Shown: positions 32,483 to 42,682 of the stretch, one piece after another
Layout: the number at the start of each line of letters is the position of its first letter
How positions within the stretch are numbered: the first letter of the stretch is position 1
Assembly: GCA_028571685.1 (NCBI GenBank)
Contig: CM053162.1
Span: 67,444,351 to 67,508,350 of the forward strand
From: Heterohyrax brucei
Taxonomy: Eukaryota > Chordata > Mammalia > Hyracoidea > Procaviidae
Length of the DNA stretch: 64,000 nucleotides
Direction: 5' to 3'
The notes under the pieces: generated by a model
Seen by the model: the letters and a program-made list of their open reading frames with translations, nothing else
Told to the model about the DNA's origin: nothing
The model's database searches: none
Made by a program: the position numbers and the translations under genes

Positions 32483-34761
32483 TACAGTGGTATAAAAAGT
32501 TTCTAAGTCAGGTAGTGTGAGGCCTCTGTTTTGTTCCACTTCTTCTGTGGTACTTTGCTTAACCAGGACCTTTTCTTTTTTTCATTTGCAGTCAGTCAAT
32601 TTTTTCTCCATCTTACTAAAAACGCCATTGGAATTTGAATCAGAATTGATTGCATTGTCTCAGTGGAACACTTTGGGTACAATGGACATTGTCAAAATGC
32701 TAAGTCTTCCTATTCATGAGCAAGGCAGGTTTCTTCACTTGTATAGTTCTCTTTTGGTTTCTTGCAGTAGAGTCTCATAATTTTCTTAGTATAGTTCTTT
32801 TATATCTGCAGTTAGATTTATTTGTAGGTATGCAGTCTTCCTGTGGGTATTACAAGTGGTATTGATTTGAAGAGTTCCTCTTCAACAATCTCTTTGCTGG
32901 TGTAAAGAAATCTGATTTCTGTATATTTATCTTATGTTATGATAATTTACTAAAACCTTCTGTTAATCCCAGTACTTTTCTTGTGGATTCTTTAGGGTTT
33001 TCTGTGTATGAGATCACTTCTGCTTCTTCTTTACCAGTTTGGATGCCCTTTGTTTTTCTTGCCTAATTGCCCTGGCTTAGACCAATCAGCACAAAGCTAA
33101 ATAGAACTAGTGACAAAGAACATCCTTTTATTAATTCCCATTTTCAAAGGAAATGCTTTCAGACTCTCTCCATTTAGGATGATTTTGGCTCTTGGCTTTG
33201 AATAAATGCCCTATATTATGCTGAGAAATTTCCCTCTATTTATATTTTCCTGAGAGCTTTTAGTGTGAATGGTCTTGAACTTTGCCAAATGTCTTTCCTG
33301 CTTTAATTGGTAAAATCACTTGGTTCTTGTTCTTTCTTTCTATATTCTAACATATTTCATGGATTACATTGATTGTTTCTGTAATATTGAATCATCCCTG
33401 CATACCTGGTATAAATCTCATTTGGTCATGCACAGTTATTTTTTGATATGTTGTTGAATCATGTGGATAGAAATTTGTTGGACTTTTTCCTTCTAAGTTC
33501 ATGAGGGATATTGATTTCTAATTCTGTTTTATTTATTTATTGTGTGTGTGGTGTCTTTATCTGCTTTTTGTATCAGGGTTATGCTGGTTTTCTAGAATGA
33601 GTTTGAGAATATTTCATCCTTTTCTGTACTATGAAATATCATTAATAGTGGCATCAACTCTTCCCCAAAACGTCCATAGAATTCTCCAGTGAAGTTGTCA
33701 GGACTAGGGCTTTTTTTCGGGGGGGGGGGGATGTGCAGGAGACTTCTTAAACTATCTTTTCAATCTTTTCTTATGTTATAGGTATATTTAGTTGTTCTAC
33801 CTTGGTTTGTTTCAATTTAGGCAAATAATATGTTTCTAAAAAATTGTCCATTTACTTCAGGTTTTCAGATTTGTTAGAGTACAATTCTTCTTAACACTGT
33901 TATGATTTCTTTCTTTTTTTTTTAAGTTAAGTTGAACCATTGTAGTATCATCTATCTCATTTCTTATTTGGGTTATTAGCTTCATTTTCTGTTTTTCTTT
34001 GGCAAGTTCAGCTAATGGTTTATCACTTTTTGTGATTTTTTTTAAAGACCAAGTTTTGGTCTTTTTAACTCTTTTGATTGTTTATATGTGATCCATTTAA
34101 TTTGATTCTCATCTAAATTTTATTATTTGCTTTCTTCTGGTGCTTAAGGGCTTCTCTTTCTATTTGTTTGAGTCGTAGGGTTAATGCTTTGATTTGGACA
34201 CTTTCTTCTTTTTGGATGTACACATTTATTGCTATAAATTGACCTCTGAGCACTGCTTTTTCTGTGCCCCAAAGGTTCTGGTAGAATACCTTTTCATTCT
34301 TATTTTAATCTATGAGTTTCTTGATTCTGTCCTTTATTTCTTTTTGAGCAAGGTATTGTTCAGTGTCCTTTTGTTTAAGTTTTTTTCTTTCTTTGTCTGT
34401 CATTGATTTCTATTTTTATGGCTTTGTGTTCCAAAGAGATGCTGTGTAATATTTCAGTGCTTTGGACTCTGTTAAGGCTTGTCTTATGGCCTAGTATGTG
34501 TTCTGTTATGGAGAATATTCCATTTGCATTGGAAAAGAAAGTAAACTTGGATGCTGCTGTATGGGATGCTCTTTAAATGTCTATAAGGTCAAGTTTATTT
34601 ACTGTAGCATGTAGATATTCAATGTTTTTGGATGTTCTGTCCTTCACTGAAAGTGGTAAAATGTCCAATTATTTTGGAGCAGTCTCTCTCTTTTAAGTGT
34701 TGTTAAAGTTTGTTTTATGTATTTTGAAGCCCTTGATTTTCAAGGCTCTTGGAATGTCATA

Positions 34762-35288
34762 CAAGAATTGAAAATTAGGTTCACAAACTCATCCTAGAAA
34801 AATTGCCACATATATTCCATTACTCAATATCACTACAATCACCTTTGAAGTACCTCCCTTGGGAAACTATGCACTGATGTCAGCATCTAGTCCACCCTTC
34901 AAAGCAATTTTAGAACTGTTTTTCTGGAATGGCCAGCAGAACTGTCATCATACTATTGTTGATGTCCTGAATGTCATCAAAATACCTTCCTTTCAATATG
35001 TCCTCTGTCTTTGTGTAAAGAAAAATGCCATTGGAGGCCAGTTCAGGTGGGCACAGAGTTTACTGGCTAAAATCTCCCTCACAAACAACTATGCAGTTAA
35101 GGTTATGAACTTCCAACCATACCACCATGCAAAATGGACATTCCAAAAAGAGTTCCAAAACTGCTTCAAAGGATGGACCAGGCACTAACATTGGTGCATA
35201 GCTTTGAAGATGACAGTAGTGATATTCAGCAATGAAGTGTGTAACACTTAGAATAGTTAAGTTCATGGACTTAATTGTTGGACTTCAT
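34762..35288 (-). mobile_element. mariner-derived foldback element, copy 2
   Basis: About 525 bp. The left arm has AAACTCATCCTAGAAAAATT, then CACCTTTGAAGTACCTCCCT. The right arm inverts this: GTTCCAAAACTGCTTCAAAG, GGATGGACCAGGCACTAACA, then AGTGATATTCAGCAATGAAG and GTGTAACACTTAGA. TA occurs just outside both ends (TA before CAAGAATTG; TA after GGACTTCA), as expected for mariner target duplication. Middle words AATGTCATCAAAATACCTTC match copies 1 and 3. It lies 27 bp from the 5' end of the antisense L1. Confidence 0.85.
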
Positions 35289-36057
35289 ATGTAATCAATT
35301 CACTTGTCTTTTTTTTGAGTCTTTGTTGTAAGATGGACCACAGGGTATGTCTGACTACTCAGCTATTTTGGCCCTGCCAGTTTGATTGTGTATTAAACAT
35401 CATCAGTGTTACTGTTGAAAAACTACCACAAAGCTGTACTCCAAAACAGTATGAACACTTATTGGAAAGATGGTATAAATACTCTGCTTTAGCTTTTCTG
35501 GTGCTAATGGCTAGACAAACTACAAAAAAAAAAAAAAGAAATCCTCAAAAAACCATATAAGACAGTATCAAAGAAGGGAAAAAAAAATTCTCCATAAAGT
35601 CTAGAATAAAATGACTCTAATCTGTAACTCTCAAACCCTCACAGATTGACGAGGATTCTAAATCTGTAGGACACCTGAAGATCATATTAAAAATTTTGGG
35701 ATATTACGTTCTATTTCCATCTTCCAAACCTCTCCCAAAAGAGCTTTTAAAAATTCAAATTTGAATTGTCAAGATAACCTCATTTCTTCTAATCTATGAA
35801 AGTTGTTTTGTTAATTACTTTATTAGAATTTGTTTACAAATTTTATTTTGTATACATTCTGTACGTTCCTTTTTTTGACAGTTAAACATGTGAACTTTAG
35901 GAATGAATATTAACTTGAGACCAAGAAAATGATACTTTGGATAACTAAATACATCCTTTAATTGCATTCCATTTTTTCAAACCAAAATTGTTACTATGAA
36001 TCATCTCTTCCATCTTCTATTTCATTTTTCTTAGCATAACATAGTAAGATAAAAATA
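35289..36057. other. unassigned; includes A-rich tract
   Basis: The stretch 35300-35535 ends in a run of 14 A and could be an old retroposed sequence, but I cannot identify a source. An 81-codon plus-strand frame ends in that A-run. The rest is unique-looking. Confidence 0.3.
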
Positions 36058-36290
36058 AACAGCCTTGGTTGCATAGTGGTTAAGCACTATAATTCATCAT
36101 CAGAAATTCCAATAATTTTTGATTAGTTTGTGAACTAACTTGTCTTCGGTTTCAGCTGCTAACTAAAAGAAGAGAGTCTGTAAGCTGCTCTATAGAAAGA
36201 TGTAACAGTCTGCTCCCATAAAAACCACAGCCCTGGAAACTCTATGGGGCAGTTCTACTCTTGACTTGATGGCAGTGAGCTGAACAGAAT
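36058..36290 (+). mobile_element. AfroSINE, long variant with a 64-bp insertion
   Basis: The head reads GCCTTGGTTGCATAGTGGTT and AAGCACTATA. Unrelated sequence then occupies about 36091-36154 (TCATCATCAGAAATTCCAAT and on), and the SINE resumes with AGCTGCTAACTAAAAGAAGA, TAACAGTCTGCTCCCATAAA and CCTGGAAACTCTATGGGGCA. The TCCTATAGGG block is deleted, so TCTACTCTTGACTTGATGGC is contiguous. Insertions this short inside a SINE are uncommon. Confidence 0.8.
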
Positions 36291-36329
36291 AACAATAAAC
36301 AAAGTAAAATAAAGACATGCATGCATGCA

Positions 36330-36891
36330 TGAGGTCTGACAATTAGGCTCAAGAACTCATTCTAGGAAAAGTGCTACATATCTCATCACTGAGTGTCACA
36401 GTGGTTATCTTTGAAGTGTTCCCCTTGGGAAGCTATACACCAGCACTAGCACTTAGTTCACCCTTCAAAGCAATCTGGGGACTCTTTTTTTGGAATGGGC
36501 ATCAGAGCTGTCATCATATTACTCTTGATGTCCTTAGTGTCATCAAAATGTCTGCCTTTCAATATTTCTCTTATCTTCAGGTCAAGAAAAACATGACCGG
36601 GGGGCAGATCAGGTGAGTAGGGAGGGTGTTCCAATACATTTTTTTGTTTACTGGCTAAAAACTTCGTCACAGACAACTATGCAATTAAGTTCGTGAAATT
36701 TTCACCTTGCCACTGTGTGCAATGGCTATTCCAGAAAGAGGTCCAAAACTGTTTTCTAGGGTGGACTAGGCACTGGCATGGGTGCATAGCTTCCCCAGGG
36801 AAGGACTTTGAAGGTGACTGTAGTGATATTCAACAATGAGGTATATAGCACCTAAAACATCTAAGATTGTGGACTTCATTGTCAGACCTCA
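36330..36891 (-). mobile_element. mariner-derived foldback element, copy 3 (best preserved ends)
   Basis: 562 bp with ends TGAGGTCTGACAATTAGG and, inverted, TGAGGTCTGACAATGAAG. The right end is followed by TA. The inverted arms cover about 170 bp each (36330-36505 and 36718-36891). On the minus strand, 36458-36676 encodes VLEHPPYSPDLPPGHVFLDL and KIREILKGRHFDD, the mariner SPDLAP block. The catalytic Asp expected shortly after SPDLAP is not present in the GHVFLD stretch at its usual place. A DD34D-type mariner relative is therefore the source, but this is a non-autonomous derivative. Confidence 0.9.
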
Positions 36892-37970
36892 TAGACTGTG
36901 TTTTGAATCCATGCCCTCCTCTTCCCTTCCATGGAGCATCTATCCGTTATGTGTGTTTTCTCTTTGGCATCCTGCCTGATGTTCCTGGACGTAGTGTTTA
37001 TTCTTCTAGCATCAAAAATAATCAAAGAGTTTGGGTTTTATTATTATTATTGATTCAGCATCAAAAGCAAGACACACATGTGTGCTGTGAGTTTTCACAT
37101 GCAGATACCAGTTTATGTTACTCAGCATTTCATTGCATTTAGAATTAAGCCTGATTTCTTACTCTTGGCTACAAGATGTTGAGAGCCAATCTCTTGCTTT
37201 CTAGCTGACCTCATCATCTTCCATTTTTTTCTGGCTCAATAAATCTCTTACATCCCTATGTATCTGTAATTTATTCAAATTAATCAAGATTATATCTGTC
37301 CTAGGAAGGATCTATCTGTAATCCTCTTTTTTCACTCTGTAAATGACTAAGCTTCTTCCATTTCTTAGGTCAAAGTTTAGTTTCATTTCCTCACAGGAAA
37401 TCTTCCATGGCTGCTCTATTCAAAGTAGGTCTTTATCTAAATTTCTTGTTTATTTAATATAATTTATTGCACATAATAAGTACAAAATATATCTGTCTGT
37501 TATGAAAAAAGCAATATTAGTCCTTTCTCTGAGAGAAGTAAACCTAAATTGAGAAACAATGATTATAAAGAAAGAATCAGTATTAATTAGAACAAAATTT
37601 AAAAATAAATCATTGGCTTCTAAAAGTACTTTGTTCTTTTCAGTGATCATGGAAAATTAAAGTTTAAGTAAGCCAATCAATGTAGTAATAACTATGCCGT
37701 ATACAATTTAAGCACTAAGTGCTTAAAGGATAGGAAAAATTCAAATTAAGGATATAAAGTCCAAAGATTCTGAAAGATGTGTAGTTTTACCAATTACCAT
37801 TTTCATCAATATCTTCATTCACTTCCACAGGGATGTTTTCTATCCTAAATACAGACTATTTTAATGCTTTATTGTTTTCATGTTAGGAGTCTTGGAAAAG
37901 TCAAACAGAGAAATGACACCTTCCCTTGTCAACCTGCACAGCCTATGACTATAAATGTTAGATAAGCCAT
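36892..37970. other. no gene or recognisable repeat
   Basis: About 1.1 kb. A 91-codon plus-strand frame (36867-37142) starts inside the mariner end and is not recognised. Confidence 0.4.
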
Positions 37971-38135
37971 AAACCCAAAAACTCATTACCATCAAGTTGA
38001 TTCTGACTTACAATGACCCTACAGGACAAGGTAGACCTGACCCACAGAATTTCCCAGGAGCTTTTGGTGGATTTGAACTGCCAAACTTTTTGTTAGCAGC
38101 TGTAGCACTTAACCACGATGCCACCAGTGTTTCCT
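37971..38135 (-). mobile_element. AfroSINE
   Basis: AACTCATTACCATCAAGTTG, GACCCTACAGGACAAGGTAG, GGTGGATTTGAACTGCCAAA and ACGATGCCACCAGTGTTTCC. Full length. Confidence 0.92.
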
Positions 38136-39429
38136 GCTAAGTGATAAACAGATGTAGAAATACAGATTGAGGTACATAACCATCTTAACTCTGCTTATTT
38201 GGTATCTCCACTAACGTTCTTCTCTACTCAGTTCTTGGCCCTGGAGTTGTTAATAATTTTCTATTTATTATCTTACAGTTTTCAGGTATACAGTCATATT
38301 TTCAAGAAATAATACATTTATATCCTTTTTTTACAATTCTGAAATATCTCATTTCTTTGTACTTTCTATTTATAATGTGTGATTATAACAAAATATATGA
38401 TAGAAGATGAATATTCATCACTAGAAATCCTGTTTAGGAAGGGGATGCAGTATTTTGCAAGACTTTGTTTTACTATGGAAGGGGTATCAGTATGATTTTA
38501 ATTGCATGAAGAGTAGTTAGGTTATGTAATGTGGAGATTTATTTATTTGCTACAGGGCAACTCATGTATTCAGACTGGATTAAAAAAATGAACAAATAGT
38601 CACAATAGTCCAGTTATTCCAGTTGCTCCGTTTGCTCATTAGAAACTGGATGAAACTGCCAGAATTATTTTATTTTTCCTTACATGGCATGTTCAAAGAT
38701 CTGGAGAAAAATATTGTAATTACTAAATTTAAATCCTCTTCAAAGGTGAGAGAGAGATTGCATAACAGGAATTAGCCCGTGGAACAAGGCCTGGGGAACT
38801 GCTTTTCAAAGGACAGGTGCAAAGTAAAGGGACCTCCAGAGCTTAAGGGACCAAGCCCCTAGCAAGCGTCTGCTGCACTGGGTATATCTTTGTGTTTTGT
38901 AATGGGATCCTGGAAACGACCCTAGAACCATTTTCTGTGAACTTTCAGATGTGTATATACGTACACATACATGCCTATATGTAGATGGATAGATGATAGA
39001 CAGATAATCAGGCAAGCTGACAGACAGACAGACAGATAGATGAGAGAAATTAACAAAATAAATATGTTATGTGGGTGATCCTGGGCCATTCATTCTATAT
39101 TAAGAATTATGGGTACAGTCTAATAAAAATATTAACAAAATGATATGTCTGAGTTTTTTCTAATTATATGTAAATAGGTTTAATATTAATATATGAGTTA
39201 TTGGTGTTGTCCCTCAATTATTTAGGGGTGAATCTTTATGGTCTAATTTTTCTATTTAAGAATAGATCATTTTTATAGAAGTGTATGGATTCATGGATAC
39301 ATGTGTGAATTTGGATGTACAAATAAGAGCATGAACTCATCAAACTATATTTTGAAAAGACTATGTTCTTATCCAACTTCTAAAAAATAATATTAATGTT
39401 ATGTACAAAAGCCTCTCATATCTAGAAAT
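38136..39429. other. no gene; GACA/GATA patch
   Basis: About 1.3 kb. A short (GACA)n/(GATA)n microsatellite sits at 38985-39045 (GACAGACAGACAGACAGATA). There is no coding evidence. Confidence 0.45.
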
Positions 39430-39805
39430 GTAGGACAAAAGTCTTACTCCGAAAGGATAAGCCAGGATTGCTGGCTTGCTGGAGACTGGAGAAACTCTGA
39501 GAGTACAGTTCTTAGACACTGTGTCCACTTAGTGGTAAAGTCACTCCTGAGATTCACCCTTAGCCAGGGAATGGAGAAGTCCCTAAAACAAAAGGACACT
39601 GAAGGGGCCCAGGGACCCAGAGACAAGGACTAGAAGTCAGGAGGGGCTGGAGAGATGGTAATAGGGAACTCAAATTTGAGAAGGGAGGGTGTTGACCTCT
39701 TGTGGGGTTGTTAACCAAGGCCATAAAACAATATGTGGACTAGCTGTTTAATCAGAAACTGATTTGTTCTCTAAACTTTCATCTAAAGTACAATTAAACT
39801 AATTA
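39430..39805 (+). mobile_element. L1 3' UTR fragment, second subtype
   Basis: The end TAAACTTTCATCTAAAGTAC followed by AATTAAACTAATTAATT matches, in sense, the inverted tail of the long L1 at 29.48 kb. The body has GGGAGGGTGTTGACCTCTTG, TGGGGTTGTTAACCAAGGCC and AACTGATTTGTTCTCTAAAC. I recall this as a 3' UTR type of elephant L1 distinct from the ATAATAAAA-ended type at 8.3 and 62 kb. It is 5'-truncated, with no ORF. Confidence 0.55.
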
Positions 39806-40940
39806 ATTAATTTTAAAACTCTCTCAAATCTAATCTTCTTTCTGACTTTTATCCTTTTGTTTCAACTTCGTTGTCTCCCGTGTTGGAAACCCAAGAGGTG
39901 GACTTTAAAAATTTTATAGAGAATCACATGATAGTAAATAGATCTTCTTAAACCTTAGCTGGTCACTCTGGAATGCAGATATAACATGACATAACAACTT
40001 AAAAGAAAGGCTTATTATAATAGGATGTCAAATCTTTATGTTAACATACAGTAGTAATTTTTAATTCATTCATCCTCCCATTTATTTATTGTTTCTTATG
40101 ATTCTCAAGCTTTGTAAAAACTTCTTCCACATCATCATTCCTAAGCTACCGAAAATGTTACAGAAGTCATGTAGTCACAAAAGGAGTTCTACAAAGAAAT
40201 TATAGATGGGTAAATAAAGAATATTGGATTTTAAATGTTACTTTGGGCAAACTTTGAATGAGGTAGATGTATAATTGGGATGAAAATAAATATATAATGG
40301 CATGAAAAATTCCCACAATTTATAGCACTTGGCTGAAGGCAACACATACTATCATCTAATGATACAAAAAAGTTAATTTACATAAAATAGGATGGACTTT
40401 ATTTTCTCTGTTGAATCCATTTCTTGTCCTTATCTAACTAATACTGCGTACAATCACTTTTCTACTAATAATCCCAAGTACTATGCCATTCTTGAATCAC
40501 TAAGTACGTATATCATTATATTCTCATTGTAATACTGACAGCAAATTTTCTGATGACCTGCTGTAATTTGTCTAAAAAATTTAACTCTTGCTTTGAACAT
40601 ATCAACCAACAAATTTTTTCCCAAATTAAAGTTTTCCCTAATTAGGTATTATCAGGCTATACTTATCAGTATTATGAAATGTAGATCATCACTTGTAGTT
40701 AAAAATAATTACAAAATTAATTATGATTCTAATCACCTAGTAAAATATCTTCCATACGTTGTAGGATATTCCAACATTTTATCACCTGGAACCATCTATA
40801 AACAATAGACTGTTCATGCTGCAATACTATCCCCTTGGATATAATAAAGGACAGTTATTTCATTATAAAGGACTTTACTATTTTATACTGTCAGCATTAT
40901 TGTGGAATAATTATGTTTACTTTCATCACAAATGATGAGT
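39806..40940. other. no gene or recognisable repeat
   Basis: About 1.1 kb of AT-rich DNA with no supportable feature. Confidence 0.45.
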
Positions 40941-40944
40941 ATTT

Positions 40945-41225
40945 GTAGATTTTGAAGGCTATGATTAATGATGTCTGCTTATGCAAAAATTCTCTTCTAG
41001 ATTGTATGCTTTGTTTCGCTGAGAGAACATTTCTCAGACTAGTATAGCTATTCTTTTCCCTTTTCTTTTTTACAAGGTCCATGGTTAGAAAATACAGATT
41101 TTGTTAATGATTCAACAAAATTATCTTAGGAACAAATTTTGAATGCATATGAATGGTCTATGATTATACTGATAAACAACATTCGAAGTAGTTCTACAAT
41201 TTCCCTTGCAAATTTAATGTAAGTC
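40945..41225 (+). repeat. left arm of unexplained inverted repeat
   Basis: The segment 41070-41144 (TACAAGGTCCATGGTTAGAA, TTTTGTTAATGATTCAACAA) recurs inverted at 41846-41922 with about 4 mismatches and an indel over about 76 nt. Outside this core, similarity continues but is weaker: GTATGCTTT and GACTAGTATA toward the left, and ATGAATGGTCTATGATTA toward the right. On the minus strand the core ends in an ATG that opens MDLVKKKREKNSYTSLRNVL, a frame of 61 codons. No family I know fits. It could be two opposed copies of an old element, or one foldback element about 1.1 kb long. Confidence 0.75.
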
Positions 41226-41789
41226 ATTTTCCCCCAGATGCTTTCCCTTTAAAATTAAGCTGCAATATAAAATTCTTTTTTTAAGTCTGAGGGAAGTTAA
41301 ATGATCCTGAAATAATTCTTAGCAAATTATGCACTGTAGTTTGATAAGAAATATATGTGAACACAATGGCTGAACAATACGGATTATAGACTATTTTTAT
41401 AAAGACACAGTGTTGGTACTTTGAAGTGCTCTAAGGCATTTTGAACTAAGTTTTCAGAAAAGGTCTACTTGGTTACTAGATAAACAGATAACTCTTTGGT
41501 AATTAGCATATCAATGTTCTGTACACAGAGAGATGATAGCAGTGTATGTAAATACGTTCTTCCTATCAAACCACAATTTAATCGACACTCATATAAAGGC
41601 AGCAGATTTTAGTGATTAAATGTGATACATAACCTCTCCCCTGTAGTCTTCTTCTGAGTTGTACACTTGTCTAAAAATACAGACTGGGTGCTAGTACCAC
41701 AGCCAACAAACTAAGCAGATTTTCCTCTGCTTTCAGCACTGTCTAGGATTGGCTTTGAGCCACGAAGGATAACAATTTTTATGTTCGGC

Positions 41790-42050
41790 AAGTTTTTTAG
41801 CTACAAACTACTCTATTATTTGGTAATCATAGATTACTCACAGGGATTCAAAAATTTGTTTCTAAGGTAATTTTGTTGAATCATTAACAAAATCTGTGTT
41901 TGCTAACCATGGACCTTGTAAAGAAGACTAGTTATACTAGTCGGAGAAGTGCTCTCCCCACAGAGAAAGCATACAACACAGAAACCAAACTCGTTGTCCT
42001 GTTTGGCTCATTTTGGTGGCAAACACTTCTGGATAGCTTCAATGACAAAC
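41790..42050 (-). repeat. right arm of unexplained inverted repeat
   Basis: Inverted partner of 40.95-41.23 kb. The core is 41846-41922 (TTTTGTTGAATCATTAACAA, GCTAACCATGGACCTTGTAA). The plus strand reads ATG into MDLVKKTSYTSRRSALPTEK, so both arms share the start M-D-L-V-K-K and a S-Y-T-S motif before they diverge. The inner spacer between the cores is about 700 bp and shows no clear symmetry. Confidence 0.75.
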
Positions 42051-42175
42051 AAAATTGCTGAAAAAATATCAGAGAATTATAGACTCATTTGGGATCCTGG
42101 TGAAACCGATTAGCATAAGAGTGGGAAACAAAGTCCCCAGGACCATGCTACTGTCGGGACCACAAGAGTGTTGTC

Positions 42176-42682
42176 TTGTCTTCTAGCGCTACCATAACGT
42201 AAGTGTCACACCTGGATGGCTTTAACAAAGAGGAATTTATTCCCTCACAATTTAGGAGCCTAGAAGTCCAAATTCAGGAGGCTGGCTCCAGGGAAAGGCT
42301 TTCTTTCTCTGTTATCTCTGAGGGAAGGTCCCTGGCCTCAATCTTTCCCTTTCCCAGGAACTTCTCAACACAGGGAGCACAGATCCAATTGATGTACTCC
42401 CCTTCTGATTCTGCATTTTGGTGGCAGAAGAGGCCCCATGTCTCTGCTGGCTTTCCTCTTTCATACCTCAAAAGAGACTGATTCAAGACACAACCTAATC
42501 TCAGAGACCAAAACCTGCATCATGAACATTACACCCTCTAATCCTGACTCTTTAAAATTGTAGGAGTAGGGTTTATAAATTACTACAGATGGAAAAATGG
42601 TGGAGATTCACCCTACACCGAGAATCACGGCCCACTCAAACCGATACACATTTTTGGGGGATACAGTTCAATCTATAAGAAA
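42176..42682 (-). mobile_element. MaLR-type LTR fossil, apparently end to end
   Basis: Antisense solo LTR. TGTCTTCTAGCGCTACCATA starts it. In order come TGGATGGCTTTAACAAAGAG, AGCCTAGAAGTCCAAATTCA, GGCTGGCTCCAGGGAAAGGC, GGGAAGGTCCCTGGCCTCAA, CATACCTCAAAAGAGACTGA, and GGGGGATACAGTTCAATC closes it. About 505 bp long, no internal region, diverged from its sisters at 24.5, 45.4 and 54 kb. A non-functional relic. Confidence 0.85.

Larger units (their letters stand above)
29470..34735 (-). mobile_element. long antisense L1 (3' UTR to mid ORF2), with three insertions
   Basis: It starts with a T-run and AATTGTACTCTAAGTGAAAG (the inverted tail), then a 3' UTR with TAGCTTCCTCTTAGTTTCC and TGGTTTCGACTCTGGGCTAA. 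It continues into the C-terminal region (CAGTCTCTCCCCAACCACTC, GAGATGGTATCTCACTGTAG). Further ORF2 words follow in antisense order: AGGAGCACCATTTGTTAAAG, TCTTCCTATTCATGAGCAAG, TACTAAAACCTTCTGTTAAT and TGAAGTTGTCAGGACTAGGG, to GTTTTATGTATTTTGAAGCC. It is 5'-truncated inside ORF2, before the endonuclease. All frames are closed. One mariner foldback element and two AfroSINEs interrupt it. This is the largest single element of the window, about 4.4 kb once the insertions are subtracted. Confidence 0.88.

Noticed and set aside
33718-33732. Run of G as a possible G-quadruplex or regulatory site
   Set aside because: A single homopolymer inside a decayed L1, not a spaced G-tract pattern; it probably arose by slippage.
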